From Gammaproteobacteria bacterium (lineage in GTDB: Bacteria; Pseudomonadota; Gammaproteobacteria; Steroidobacterales; Rariloculaceae), in NCBI GenBank assembly GCA_036381015.1, contig DASVDR010000045.1:83933-147932 (forward strand): a DNA stretch of 64,000 nt. Reading direction: 5' to 3'. The position numbers and the translations under genes are program-made. Shown one piece after another: positions 35,205-43,996 of the stretch. Within the stretch, counting starts at the first letter, position 1, and every line of letters starts with the position of its first letter. The notes under the pieces were generated by a model. It saw only the letters and a program-made list of their open reading frames with translations. It did not search any database and was not told the origin of the DNA.

Positions 35205-36396
35205 AGGCGCGTCGCTGCTCGTCGTCTTCAACGCAGGCAGCTCGTCGCTGAAATTCGAGGTGTTCGACTGCCGCGGCGGGCTCCGCTCCGTGGCGCAAGG
35301 CGCCATCCGCGACATCGGGCACGCCGGCGCGACGCTTGCATTCGGAGCAGGCAGCGTGAGTGTCGGGCCCGTCGCCGACGCCGGCGAAGCAGCGGGGATC
35401 GCGCTCGATCGTCTGCTCGGCGGACTCGACGGCTTCGTGCTCCGAGCGGACGACGTCGCGGCCACGGGTCATCGCGTCGTGCACGGCGGCGACCGCTTCT
35501 CCGCGCCCGTGCGCGTGACGGTCTCCGTGTTCGACGCGCTGAAGTCGCTCGCGCCGCTTGCACCGCTGCACAATCCGCAGTCGCTCGCCGTGATGCAAGC
35601 GGTCGGCGAGCGCTTTCCGGACGTGCCGCTCGTCGCCGTGTTCGACACCGGCTTCTTTCACGCTCTGCCCGAGACCGCCAGGCGCTATGCGATCCCGGCG
35701 GAGTGGAGCGAGCGGCTCGGCGTTCGGCGCTACGGCTTCCACGGGATCGCGCACGAGTACCTCGCGCGCCAGCTCGATGCGGCGGGCGGCGCGCGTCGCG
35801 CCGTGACAATACACCTCGGTCAAGGCTGCTCGATGACGGCGCTCAGCGAAGGGCGGCCCGTCGACACCAGCATGGGCTTCACGCCGCTCGAGGGTCTCGT
35901 GATGGGCACGCGCAGCGGCGACGTCGACCCCGGCGTGATTTTGTATCTCGCCCGGCAGGGGCTCGCGTGGAAGGAGCTCGAGGACGGACTGAACCGCGGC
36001 TCGGGCCTCCTCGGTCTCTCCGACGCATCCGACGACGTCCGCGAGCTGCTCGCGCTCGAGTCCGACGGGCACGCGGGCGCACGGCGAGCGCTCGCGATCT
36101 TCTGCATGCGCATCCGCAAGTACCTCGGTGCGTACGCTGCCGTGCTCGGCGGGGTCGACGCGATCGCGTTCGGTGGGGGCATCGGCGAGAACTCGGCGGA
36201 GATCCGCGCGCGCATCCTCGCGGACATGGAATGGCTCGGGGTCGACCTCGACGCCGAGGCGAACGCGTGCGCGTCGGGGCGCGTGGGCCGCATCTCGAGC
36301 GCCCGGTCGGCGGTCGCCGTGCACGTCTTCCCCGTCGACGAGGAGCCGCTGATCGCCGCAGCCGCGCTGGACGTTCTCCGCGATGCAACGGGCTGA
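35191..36396 (+). CDS. ackA: Acetate kinase
   Basis: A 401-aa enzyme converting acetyl phosphate plus ADP to acetate plus ATP. Family signatures: VVFNAGSSSLKFEVF at the N-terminus, FDTGFFHALPETARRYAIP, RRYGFHGIAHEYL, the phosphate loop HLGQGCSMTAL, DTSMGFTPLEGLVMGTRSGD and FGGGIGENSAEIR near the C-terminus. Length matches the family. ATG 35191 lies inside the end of the transaldolase-like gene, so translation is coupled; an earlier in-frame ATG at 35137 would overlap more. With phosphoketolase it completes a sugar phosphate to acetate ATP-yielding shunt. Confidence 0.94.
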   Translation: MSRREGASLLVVFNAGSSSLKFEVFDCRGGLRSVAQGAIRDIGHAGATLAFGAGSVSVGPVADAGEAAGIALDRLLGGLDGFVLRADDVAATGHRVVHGGDRFSAPVRVTVSVFDALKSLAPLAPLHNPQSLAVMQAVGERFPDVPLVAVFDTGFFHALPETARRYAIPAEWSERLGVRRYGFHGIAHEYLARQLDAAGGARRAVTIHLGQGCSMTALSEGRPVDTSMGFTPLEGLVMGTRSGDVDPGVILYLARQGLAWKELEDGLNRGSGLLGLSDASDDVRELLALESDGHAGARRALAIFCMRIRKYLGAYAAVLGGVDAIAFGGGIGENSAEIRARILADMEWLGVDLDAEANACASGRVGRISSARSAVAVHVFPVDEEPLIAAAALDVLRDATG

Positions 36397-36408
36397 CTTT
36401 CGCATCGG

Positions 36409-36424
36409 CGGTACGGAACTTGCA
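36409..36424 (+). promoter_or_regulatory. Sigma-54 promoter of the DksA-like gene
   Basis: CGGTACG-gaac-TTGCA at exact -24/-12 spacing, with T replacing C after GG. It begins 12 bases after the acetate kinase stop. Predicted transcription start is near 36435, about 41 bases before the ATG. Confidence 0.65.
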
Positions 36425-36475
36425 CCCGCTCCATATGGGCCGCATGGCCGGGGGCGAGACGAAGGGAAAGACGAC

Positions 36476-36886
36476 ATGGTGCAGAGACACGAGCGCGACG
36501 GACGCGACGACATCGACGTCGAAGAATTCGAAACCCTGCTGCGGCGGCGACAGCAAGCGCTTTGGGACGACGTTCGGCGCGAGCTCGAGAAGCACGAGGG
36601 CGCACAGTTCGAGGATCTAATTCAGCAGGGGGCCGATCCGGATGACCGCTCCGTCGCGGACCTGCTGACGGATTTGAATCTGGCCGAGATCAGCCGCGAT
36701 ATCGACGAGCTGCGCGCGATCGAGCTCGCGCTCGGGCGGATCGAGGCGGGCAGCTACGGCATTTGCCGGTCCTGCGGACGGCGGATCAACCCCGACCGGC
36801 TGCGTGCGATTCCGGAGACGCCGCTCTGCATCGAGTGCCAAAGCCGCGCGGAGGAGCGCAGCAACGCCGGCACGCCGTCGCTTTAG
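36476..36886 (+). CDS. TraR/DksA-type zinc-finger regulator
   Basis: A 136-aa protein of the DksA/TraR family, which binds the secondary channel of RNA polymerase, commonly with ppGpp, or acts on stress transcription. The coiled coil at about 10-85 includes LLRRRQQALWDDVRREL and a tip region with DRSVADLLTDL. The DxxDxA tip motif of true DksA is not clearly present. The zinc finger has four cysteines, CRSCGRR and CIECQ, as in DksA. A ribosome-binding site AGGGAA lies 8 bases before ATG 36476. It has its own sigma-54 element right behind acetate kinase, suggesting a second, RpoN-linked DksA paralogue. Confidence 0.85.
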   Translation: MVQRHERDGRDDIDVEEFETLLRRRQQALWDDVRRELEKHEGAQFEDLIQQGADPDDRSVADLLTDLNLAEISRDIDELRAIELALGRIEAGSYGICRSCGRRINPDRLRAIPETPLCIECQSRAEERSNAGTPSL

Positions 36887-37331
36887 GCAACGGGGACGTC
36901 CCGTGCATAGGGACGCTCCTCATTCGACTATACATCGGGGCGTATAGATCGTTGCCGGACGACATCCTTCGTATTCTTCGCTATTAGCCGCGGATCGACC
37001 GGTCCGTGTCATCGTCTCCGCCGTAGCGGCGCGAACGTTCCCGAGCGCGGCAACCGATCGCAATCGGGGACTGTCATGACCGCGCGCCGATTTTCCGTAC
37101 GGCAACTCTGCCGGCGAGCAAGGATCGTGCCGTGTCTTGCGCGGTGCTTGCAGACGCAATTTCCGCTCATGGATTGCAGAAAGCGGACCGCGCGCGGCGG
37201 CTCGTCGAAAACGACTTTCGCTGCTGCCTCCGCGCTTCTGATCGGCTCGAGAAGAAGCGGCATGATGCTTGCATCGATGGCGGTCCGCGGAAGCTCGGCC
37301 CCGGGGCTCGGCCGCACACGGAGGAGTACGC
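36887..37331. other. Intergenic region before the glycan cluster
   Basis: About 445 bases with no convincing gene. It has a short hairpin at 36897-36915 (CGTCCC / GGGACG, 7-base loop) after the DksA-like gene, a stretch 36920-36990 that is more AT-rich than its surroundings, and the sigma-54 element at 37258. The leader from the predicted transcription start (37284) to the first gene is about 48 bases. Confidence 0.6.
37258..37273 (+). promoter_or_regulatory. Sigma-54 promoter of the glycan cluster
   Basis: CGGCATG-atgc-TTGCA, exact spacing. The following bases (CATCGATG) are shared with the 19511 promoter. Predicted transcription start is near 37284. Confidence 0.75.
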
Positions 37332-38429
37332 ATGCACGAGACGCTCGGCCGTGAAGGACGAGCATACGGCGGCAAGGGCGATCGAGAATCGAGTGCCGAT
37401 GCCCACATCGCCGTCGTGAGAGCTCTGCACGGGCTCGGCGACATGCTCTGTGCGGTGCCGGCTCTCGCCGCGCTGCGCCGCGCTCATCCGGGTGCGCACG
37501 TCACGCTGATCGGCTTCCCGGCATGCCGCTGGCTGCTCGAACGGTTCGGCGGTCTCGTCGATGCATTGGTGCCGTTTCCGGGATTTCCCGGTATTCCGGA
37601 GAAGCCTTATTCGTTCAGCGCGCTCTGTGCGTTTTTGCATCGCGCTGCCGCCTCGCCCTACGACCTCGCGATCCAGATGCACGGAAACGGCACCGTGAGC
37701 AACGCGTTCACGGCGCTGCTCGGCGCGCGCACGATCGCCGGGCTCTATCGCCCGGGCCAATACAGGCCCGCGGAAGACACGTTCTTTCCGTATCCCGAGC
37801 GCGGCTCGGAGATTCATCGCTGGCTCTTCTTGACCGAGGCGTTGCGTTGCCCGTCGGACGACGACCGGTTGACCTTCCCGGTGACCGAGGCAGACCGCGA
37901 GGCGTTGCGCTCGCACACGGTGCTCGGCGCATTGCCGGAGCGGGGATTCGTTTGCGTTCACGCGGGCGCACGAAACCCGTCGCGCCGGTGGCCGGCCGAG
38001 CGCTTCGCGCGCGTCGCGGATGCCCTGGCCGAGCGCGGATACGACGTCGTGCTGACCGGAACCGCAACGGAGCGTCCCGCGGCCGAAGCGGTCGCGGCGG
38101 CGATGCGGCACACCGCGATCAACGCCGCGGGAGACACGCCGCTCGGCGCCGCTGCGGCCTTGCTCGAGAAGGCCGCGCTGCTCTTGACGAACGACACGGG
38201 CGTCTCGCACCTCGCCGCATCGCTGCGCACGCCGAGCGTCGTCGTCTTTCTCGCGTCGGATCCCGACCGCTGGGCGCCGATCGATCGCGAGAGACATCGC
38301 GCGGTCGTCGCGCATGGCCTCGTCACGCGTCCGCTCGAGCGGATGCTCGCGTCGCGCTGCGCGGTCCCCGAAACCTCCGAGGTGCTCGGCGAAGCCCTCG
38401 ATGTGATGAATGGAGTGTATGGCGGGTAG
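37332..38429 (+). CDS. GT9-family glycosyltransferase (heptosyltransferase-like)
   Basis: A 365-aa ADP-heptose:LPS heptosyltransferase-like enzyme. The N-domain has VVRALHGLGDMLCAVPALAA and ALRRAHPGAHVTLIGFP. The C-domain carries the nucleotide-sugar site VCVHAGARNPSRRWPAERFA, the VLTGTATERPAAEAVAAAM motif and TNDTGVSHLAASLRTPSVVV. All GT9 landmarks are intact. ATG 37332 follows GGAGGAG by 5 bases. It opens a run of ten packed glycan genes and is preceded by a sigma-54 promoter. Acceptor and donor are unknown. Confidence 0.88.
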   Translation: MHETLGREGRAYGGKGDRESSADAHIAVVRALHGLGDMLCAVPALAALRRAHPGAHVTLIGFPACRWLLERFGGLVDALVPFPGFPGIPEKPYSFSALCAFLHRAAASPYDLAIQMHGNGTVSNAFTALLGARTIAGLYRPGQYRPAEDTFFPYPERGSEIHRWLFLTEALRCPSDDDRLTFPVTEADREALRSHTVLGALPERGFVCVHAGARNPSRRWPAERFARVADALAERGYDVVLTGTATERPAAEAVAAAMRHTAINAAGDTPLGAAAALLEKAALLLTNDTGVSHLAASLRTPSVVVFLASDPDRWAPIDRERHRAVVAHGLVTRPLERMLASRCAVPETSEVLGEALDVMNGVYGG

Positions 38430-39012
38430 CGCTCGACACAGGGCGGGGACTTGGCACGACGCGGCGACGCTCGTCGCGGCGTTCGCCGGTACGAGCAACG
38501 GGGCGAAGGCCGTCGTCCCGGCGCTGCGCAGGCTACGCGCCGCGCTGCCTCGAGCGAAGCTGCTGCTCCTTTGGCCGGCCGAGGTCGAGCCGCCGCCCGG
38601 CGCGTGCACGCTCGCGGACCGCCGAATCGACTATCGGTCGCCCGAGCCGCCCCGCTCGGGCCGAACGGGGGGCCCGCGGGAAGGGGACTTGTCGGACCTC
38701 ACGGCGGCGTCCGGTCTCGACGCTGCGATCGCCGCGCTGGCCGCCCATTCGGCGTACCAGGCCATCGTGTTCACGGAGTCCGGCGCGGCCCCTTACGCCG
38801 CGGCGTACGTCTGCTACCTGGCCGGCATTCCGGAGCGCGTTGGGCTCACGGCGGAGTTCGGCGGCGCGGTGCTGTCTCGGGCCGTACCGCCGCCCGCCGG
38901 GACGGCCGAGCACGAGCGCCATCTGTTTCTGCTCGACGCCCTCGGCTTCGGCGGCGCATTGCACGGCCGCCTCGACGCGCCTGCACCGACCGCCGCGCTC
39001 GGGAGCTCGTGA
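38410..39012 (+). CDS. GT9 N-terminal-half protein (truncated heptosyltransferase-like)
   Basis: A 200-aa protein that matches only the N-terminal acceptor-binding half of GT9 enzymes: VAAFAGTSNGAKAVVPALRR, YQAIVFTESGAAPYAAAYVC, LAGIPERVGLTAEFGG, then EHERHLFLLDALGFGG at the position where the inter-domain linker should begin. It stops there with no C-terminal donor-binding domain. Start is ATG 38410 or ATG 38419; both overlap the preceding gene. The next gene starts in a TGATG overlap, so it is translated as part of the operon. It may be a degraded gene or work as a partner subunit. Confidence 0.65.
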   Translation: MECMAGSARHRAGTWHDAATLVAAFAGTSNGAKAVVPALRRLRAALPRAKLLLLWPAEVEPPPGACTLADRRIDYRSPEPPRSGRTGGPREGDLSDLTAASGLDAAIAALAAHSAYQAIVFTESGAAPYAAAYVCYLAGIPERVGLTAEFGGAVLSRAVPPPAGTAEHERHLFLLDALGFGGALHGRLDAPAPTAALGSS

Positions 39013-40010
39013 TGCGCCCGCTGAACGTCCTCACATGGCACGTGCACGGCAGCTATCTGTGGTACCTCTCGCGCGTTCCGCATCGGCTCTATCTCCCGAT
39101 CAAGCCGGGACGCCCCGAAGGCTACGGCGGGCGGCTGCCGGGACTGCCGTGGCCCGACAACGTGGTCGAGGTGCCTGCCGAAGCCGCGCGCGACCTCGAG
39201 CTCGACTGCGTCCTGTTTCAATCGCGAAAGAGCTACGTCGAGGACCAGCACGAGATTCTTTCGCCGGCGCAGCGCCGGTTGCCGCGGATCTTTCTCGAGC
39301 ACGATCCGCCGCGCGAGCAACCGACCGATACGCGCCATCCGGTCGACGATCCGAACGTGCTGCTCGTGCACGTCACGGCGTTCAACGAGCTGATGTGGCA
39401 CAACGGACGAACGCCGACACGCGTGATCGAGCACGGCGTCGTCGTGCCCGACGGCGTGCGTTATACCGGCGAGCTCGAGCGGGGGATCGTCGTCGTGAAC
39501 GGGCTCGCCGCACGCGGCCGCCGACTCGGCGCGGATGTCTTCGCGGCCGCGCGCCAGCGCGTGCCGCTCGATCTCGTCGGTATGGATTCGCAGCGACTCG
39601 GCGGCCTCGGCGAGGCGGGCCACGAGGAGCTTCCGCGCCTCGCTGCCCGCTACCGCTTCTTCTTCAATCCGATCCGCTACACGAGCCTCGGGCTCGCTGT
39701 CTGCGAAGCGATGATGCTCGGCATCCCAATCGTCGGTCTCGCGACGACGGAGATGGCCACGGTCGTCGAGAACGGCAGGTCCGGGTTCATCGGCACCCGG
39801 CTGAGCGCACTCGTGGATGCGATGCGCGGGCTGCTCGCCGATCCCCGTGAGGCCGCGCGGCTCGGCCGTGAGGCGCGCCGGGTCGCCGAGCGCCGCTTCC
39901 ACATCGGGCGCTTCGTGCGCGACTGGAACGCCGCGTTCGAGGAGGTCACCGGCGTGGGCGCTCCGCGGTCGCGCGACGCCGCGTCGAGGAGCTTCGCCGC
40001 TCATGCGTAG
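39012..40010 (+). CDS. Glycosyltransferase (GT4-like, GT-B fold)
   Basis: A 332-aa GT-B enzyme. The N-terminal half is atypical (LNVLTWHVHGSYLWYLSRVP, IFLEHDPPREQP). The C-terminal half has the donor-site segment FFFNPIRYTSLGLAVCEAMM and MLGIPIVGLATTEMATVVEN, the classic GT4 E-x7-E region (GLAVCEAMMLGIPIVG). ATG 39012 overlaps the stop of the preceding gene (TGATG). Its last 8 bases overlap the next glycosyltransferase gene. Product glycan unknown. Confidence 0.8.
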   Translation: MRPLNVLTWHVHGSYLWYLSRVPHRLYLPIKPGRPEGYGGRLPGLPWPDNVVEVPAEAARDLELDCVLFQSRKSYVEDQHEILSPAQRRLPRIFLEHDPPREQPTDTRHPVDDPNVLLVHVTAFNELMWHNGRTPTRVIEHGVVVPDGVRYTGELERGIVVVNGLAARGRRLGADVFAAARQRVPLDLVGMDSQRLGGLGEAGHEELPRLAARYRFFFNPIRYTSLGLAVCEAMMLGIPIVGLATTEMATVVENGRSGFIGTRLSALVDAMRGLLADPREAARLGREARRVAERRFHIGRFVRDWNAAFEEVTGVGAPRSRDAASRSFAAHA

Positions 40011-41409
40011 GATCGCGATGATCAGCGACCACGCGTCGCCGCTCGCGGCGCTCGGCAGCGCCGACGCGGGCGGCCAGAACGTCTATGTCGCGCACCTCAC
40101 GCGGCGACTCGCTGATCGCGGAATAGAGGTGGACGTGTTCACGCGCCGCGACGCCGACGACTTGCCCGAGGTCGTGCCGTGGTATCAGGGCTCGCGCGTC
40201 ATTCACGTACCCGCGGGACCGCCGGAGCCCGTTCCGAAGGAAGAGCTGCTGCCGCACATGGAATCGTTCACTCGGTTCGTGCGGCGCGCCTGCCGGCGCC
40301 GGCGCTACGACCTGATCCATGCGAATTTCTGGATGTCGGGCCTTGCCGCTCTCGACATCAAAACGACGCTCGACATTCCGTTCGTCATCACGTTTCACGC
40401 GCTCGGGCGCATCCGCCGCGTGCATCAGGGCGAAAACGACCGCTTCCCGGATTGCCGCTTTCAGATCGAGGAGCGCATCGCGTGGGCGGCCGACAGGATC
40501 ATCGCCGAATGCCCGCAGGACCGAGTCGATCTGATGACGCACTACGCGGCGGATCCGGAGCGCATCAGCGTCGTGCCTTGCGGCTTCGATCCGGCGGAGC
40601 TTGCACCGGTGCCGCGACACAACGCGCGCGCGCTTCTCGGCTTGCCGCAAGACGCGTTCATCGTGCTTCAGCTCGGGCGTCTCGTCCCGCGCAAGGGCAT
40701 CGCGACCGCGATCGAAGGATTTGCGCGCTTTCGGCACGGTACGTCGGCGGACGCTCGCCTCCTGATCGTCGGCGGCGACGCGTACCGGCCGGACTTCACG
40801 CGCACGCCGGAGATGGCGCGGCTTGCGCGCGTCGCTGCGGCCGAAGGCGTTTCGGATCGAGTCGAATTCGCTGGGCGCCGCGACCGCGACGTGCTGCGCT
40901 ACTACTACAGCGCCGCGGACGTGTTCGTGACGCTTCCGTGGTACGAGCCGTTCGGCATCACGCCGCTCGAAGCGATGGCCTGCGCCATCCCGGTCGTCGG
41001 CAGCCGCGTCGGCGGCGTGAAGTACACCGTCGTCGACGGCCTCACCGGCTGCCTGATTCCGGCCGCGGATCCCGAGGCGCTCGCGCGCTGCCTCGCGTTG
41101 CTGTACCGGGAGCGCGGCATGCGTTCTGCGATGGGGGCGAGCGGCCGCGAGCGCGTTGTCAGGGCTTTCACGTGGGAACACGTCGCGAAAGCGATCGAAG
41201 CCGTCTACGCGGACGTTCTGAGCGGGCTCCTCCGCGCGCCGGTGCGGCAGGTCGGGTATGCCGGCAACGCGGGCGCGTACGGCTCGACGGCCGTGTCGTC
41301 CGCGGCCGGGCCGCCTCCGGCGGCGGGCGTCGCCGGCACGCGCGTGAAGCGTCGCGTTCCTTCGCCCGTGACGCCGCTCCACCGGCATACGAGGAGGAAG
41401 AAGAAATGA
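40003..41409 (+). CDS. GT4-family glycosyltransferase (MshA/sucrose-synthase-like)
   Basis: A 468-aa GT-B enzyme. N-domain: SDHASPLAALGSADAGGQNV, with the glycine-rich GGQNVYVAHLTRRL acceptor loop; YDLIHANFWMSG. C-domain: VLQLGRLVPRKGIATAIEGF and the conserved YEPFGITPLEAMACAIPVVG. This is the architecture of D-inositol-3-phosphate glycosyltransferase and sucrose-phosphate-synthase-like enzymes. Residues from about 410 on are a Pro/Ala/Arg-rich tail ending in RRKKK that is not part of the family. It overlaps the previous gene by 8 bases and the SDR gene by 4 (ATGA). Confidence 0.88.
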   Translation: MRRIAMISDHASPLAALGSADAGGQNVYVAHLTRRLADRGIEVDVFTRRDADDLPEVVPWYQGSRVIHVPAGPPEPVPKEELLPHMESFTRFVRRACRRRRYDLIHANFWMSGLAALDIKTTLDIPFVITFHALGRIRRVHQGENDRFPDCRFQIEERIAWAADRIIAECPQDRVDLMTHYAADPERISVVPCGFDPAELAPVPRHNARALLGLPQDAFIVLQLGRLVPRKGIATAIEGFARFRHGTSADARLLIVGGDAYRPDFTRTPEMARLARVAAAEGVSDRVEFAGRRDRDVLRYYYSAADVFVTLPWYEPFGITPLEAMACAIPVVGSRVGGVKYTVVDGLTGCLIPAADPEALARCLALLYRERGMRSAMGASGRERVVRAFTWEHVAKAIEAVYADVLSGLLRAPVRQVGYAGNAGAYGSTAVSSAAGPPPAAGVAGTRVKRRVPSPVTPLHRHTRRKKK

Positions 41410-42176
41410 CGTTGCGGGAAAAGGTGCCGGAGCCGCACGAGGAGCCTTCGTCGAGCCTTCGCGGCCGCGTGGTGCTCGTCACCGGCGGCGGCAGCGGGCT
41501 CGGCGCGGCCGTCTGCCGATGCCTGTCCGACGCGGGCGGGACGGTCGTCGTCACGGACGTCGACGGCGACCGGGCGCTCGCGGTCACGGAGGCGATCGCC
41601 GCGCGCGGCGGCTCCGGCTCCGCGCGAGCGCTCGACGTGCGCGACGAGCGTCAGGCCCGCGACGCGATGGCGGCCGTCGTCGCCGAGCAGGGCCGGCTCG
41701 ATGCCGTCGTGAACAACGCCGGGGTCGACGTGACGAAGCCGGTGGTCGATTTGTCGATCGAGGAATGGGATCGCGTGCTCGCGGTCAACCTGCGCGGTCC
41801 GTTCGTGATGTCGAAGCTCGCGTTCGAGACGATGCGCGCGCAGGCGCGCGGCGGGCACGTCGTGAACATCGTCTCCACGGCCGCCCGTCGCGCGTGGGCG
41901 AATGCGGCGGCCTATCACGCGAGCAAGTGGGGGCTGCTCGGTCTGAGCCATGCGCTGCACGTCGAAGGCCGCGAGCACCGCATCAAGGTGACGGCGCTGA
42001 TCGCGGGCGGAATGCGCACGCCGTTCCTTCTGGACCGATTCCCGGACATCGATCAAAGCGTGCTCCAGGATCCGGCGAGCGTCGCACAGGCGGTGCGGTT
42101 CGTGCTGACGCAGCCGGCGGGCACGGTGATCCCGGAGCTGATGGTGATTCCGGAACGGGAAACGTCGTGGCCGTGA
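41406..42176 (+). CDS. Short-chain dehydrogenase/reductase (SDR)
   Basis: A 256-aa NAD(P)-dependent oxidoreductase. The cofactor motif VVLVTGGGSGLGAAVCR (TGxxxGxG) is at about 22-38, an Asp after the second strand (VVTDVDGD) suggests NAD preference, NNAG lies near 102, and the active site has Ser (IVSTAARR) with YHASK. All catalytic residues are present. It sits inside the glycan cluster and may tailor a sugar nucleotide or other precursor. ATGA overlap with the preceding gene shows coupling. Confidence 0.85.
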   Translation: MTLREKVPEPHEEPSSSLRGRVVLVTGGGSGLGAAVCRCLSDAGGTVVVTDVDGDRALAVTEAIAARGGSGSARALDVRDERQARDAMAAVVAEQGRLDAVVNNAGVDVTKPVVDLSIEEWDRVLAVNLRGPFVMSKLAFETMRAQARGGHVVNIVSTAARRAWANAAAYHASKWGLLGLSHALHVEGREHRIKVTALIAGGMRTPFLLDRFPDIDQSVLQDPASVAQAVRFVLTQPAGTVIPELMVIPERETSWP

Positions 42177-42790
42177 AGAGCCGTGCGCGGAAGCTTCGGC
42201 GGGCCGTGTTCCTCGACAAGGACGGCACGCTCGTCGAGGACGTGCCGTTCAACGTCGACGCCCGACGCCTGCGGCTCGGTCCGGGAGCCGACGAGGCTTT
42301 GCCGCGGCTCGCGCGCGCGGGCTTCGTGCTGGCCGTGGTCTCGAATCAGTCCGGTGTCGCGCGCGGGTATTTCGCGGAGGACGCGCTCGCGGGCGTCGCA
42401 CGGGATCTCGGCGCGCTCGTCGCAGGGCTCGGCGTGACGCTCGACGGTTTCTACTACTGCCCGCACCATCCGGAAGGCCGCGTCGCCGCGTACCGGCGGG
42501 ACTGCGAATGCCGCAAGCCCCGCCCGGGTCTCCTCGAGCGTGCCGCGCGCGACCTCGACGTCGACCTCGCCGCGTCGTGGCTCGTCGGCGACATTCTCGA
42601 CGACGTGGAGGCGGGGCGCCGCGCAGGCTGCCGCACGATCCTGATCGACAACGGCAACGAGACCGAATGGCGGCTCGCCCGCGAGCGGCTGCCGCACCAT
42701 GCCGTCGCGAATCTCGCCGAAGCCGCGCGCCTGATCGTCGCGCTCGATGTCGTCGAGCCGAGTGCCGCCGCGGGGCGGCAGGTGGCCTGA
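42167..42790 (+). CDS. gmhB: D,D-heptose 1,7-bisphosphate phosphatase (GmhB-like HAD)
   Basis: A 207-aa HAD phosphatase. The nucleophile motif VFLDKDGTLVED (DxD), SNQSGVARGYF, and the zinc-binding loop CPHHPEG with DCECRKP are diagnostic of GmhB, which removes the 7-phosphate in ADP-L-glycero-D-manno-heptose synthesis. The acidic motif VGDILDDVEAGRRAG supplies Mg2+ ligands. Start is GTG 42167 or GTG 42173; the second overlaps the SDR stop (GTGA), the first is closer to GGGAA. In this heptosyltransferase-rich cluster its presence supports heptose as a building block. Confidence 0.87.
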   Translation: MAVKSRARKLRRAVFLDKDGTLVEDVPFNVDARRLRLGPGADEALPRLARAGFVLAVVSNQSGVARGYFAEDALAGVARDLGALVAGLGVTLDGFYYCPHHPEGRVAAYRRDCECRKPRPGLLERAARDLDVDLAASWLVGDILDDVEAGRRAGCRTILIDNGNETEWRLARERLPHHAVANLAEAARLIVALDVVEPSAAAGRQVA

Positions 42791-42793
42791 CCG

Positions 42794-43996
42794 ATGCCGC
42801 GGCTGCGACGCGCGGATGCCGAGCGGGACGCCTGGCGTCGCGTCGCGCGCCTTCTGTGCGTGCGGCTCGACGCGATGGGCGACGTGTTGATGACGACGCC
42901 GGCGCTGCGCGCGGCAAAGGAATCCGCGCCCCGGCACATCACGCTGCTGACGTCGCCCGGAGGCGCGGAGGCGGCGCGCCTCGTGCCGGATGTCGACGAC
43001 GTGCTCGTCTACGAGGCGCCTTGGGTCAAGGCGACGCCCGCTCGCTCCGACGCGAACGGCGACCGCGAGCTCATCGCGCGGCTCGCCGCAATGCGCTTCG
43101 ACGCCGCCGTGATCTTCACGGTCTACAGCCAGAATCCGCTGCCGGCGGCGATGGTGTGCTATCTCGCCGGCATTCCGCGGCGGCTCGCGCATTGCCGCGA
43201 GAATCCGTATCAGCTCTTGACGGACTGGGCGGCCGATTTCGAGCCCGCGGGCGGCGTGCGTCACGAGGTTCGCCGGCAGCTCGACCTCGTCGCCCGCGTC
43301 GGCTGGCGCACGTCCGACGAGCGGCTCCGTCTCGCCGTGCCGCCCGCTGCGGCCGCGCGGGTAGACGCGATGATCGCGACGCTCGGGCTCGACCTCGGGC
43401 CGTGGGCCGTGGTTCATCCGGGCGCGAGCGCGCCGTCGCGTCGCTACGCTCCGGAGCGCTTCGCCGCGGTGATCCGCGCGCTCGCGCGCGATCACGGCTG
43501 GCGCATCGCGCTGACCGGAACGGGCGAGGAGGCGCCGCTCCTCGAAAGCCTTCGCGGCGCCGGAGGGAACGGGGCGGTCTCGCTCGCCGGCGCGCTCGAT
43601 CTCGCCGAGCTCGGCGCGCTGATCGCGCGCGCGCCGCTTCTGATCTCGAACAACACCGGGCCGGTGCACGTCGCCGCGGCCGTCGGCACGCCGGTCGTCG
43701 ATCTCTACGCGCTCACGAATCCGCAGCATACGCCGTGGCGTGTGCCGAGCCGCGTTCTCTACCACGACGTTCCGTGCCGCACGTGCTACCGCAGCGTATG
43801 CCCGGAAGGCCACCACCTTTGCCTCGACGGCGTGCCGCCGGCGCGGGTCGTCGCGGCGGCCGTGGATCTCGCGAGGGCGGGGCGGGCGGCGCCCGCCGGC
43901 GACGGGCTTCCGGTCGCGGCGCACGACGCGCCGGGCTCCGTCTCGTCGCTTCGCACCGGCGCGGTCGCCCGGTCCGCCGCGGAGAGGCCGCGATGA
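42794..43996 (+). CDS. GT9-family glycosyltransferase (heptosyltransferase-like)
   Basis: A 400-aa GT9 enzyme. N-domain: LLCVRLDAMGDVLMTTPALR and VCYLAGIPRRLAHCRENPYQ. C-domain: AVVHPGASAPSRRYAPERFA, IALTGTGEEAPLLESL and ISNNTGPVHVAAAVGTPVVD. A cysteine cluster CRTCYRSVCPEGHHLC near 330-345 resembles the Cys-rich segment in a subset of GT9 proteins (also in the 44860 gene). An Ala/Arg tail follows. It starts 3 bases after gmhB and overlaps the next gene by 4 bases (ATGA). Confidence 0.88.
   Translation: MPRLRRADAERDAWRRVARLLCVRLDAMGDVLMTTPALRAAKESAPRHITLLTSPGGAEAARLVPDVDDVLVYEAPWVKATPARSDANGDRELIARLAAMRFDAAVIFTVYSQNPLPAAMVCYLAGIPRRLAHCRENPYQLLTDWAADFEPAGGVRHEVRRQLDLVARVGWRTSDERLRLAVPPAAAARVDAMIATLGLDLGPWAVVHPGASAPSRRYAPERFAAVIRALARDHGWRIALTGTGEEAPLLESLRGAGGNGAVSLAGALDLAELGALIARAPLLISNNTGPVHVAAAVGTPVVDLYALTNPQHTPWRVPSRVLYHDVPCRTCYRSVCPEGHHLCLDGVPPARVVAAAVDLARAGRAAPAGDGLPVAAHDAPGSVSSLRTGAVARSAAERPR

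Noticed and set aside
37523-39850. 775-codon plus-strand frame across the glycan cluster
   Set aside because: It is a shifted frame of three coupled glycosyltransferase genes whose own products have clear GT motifs.
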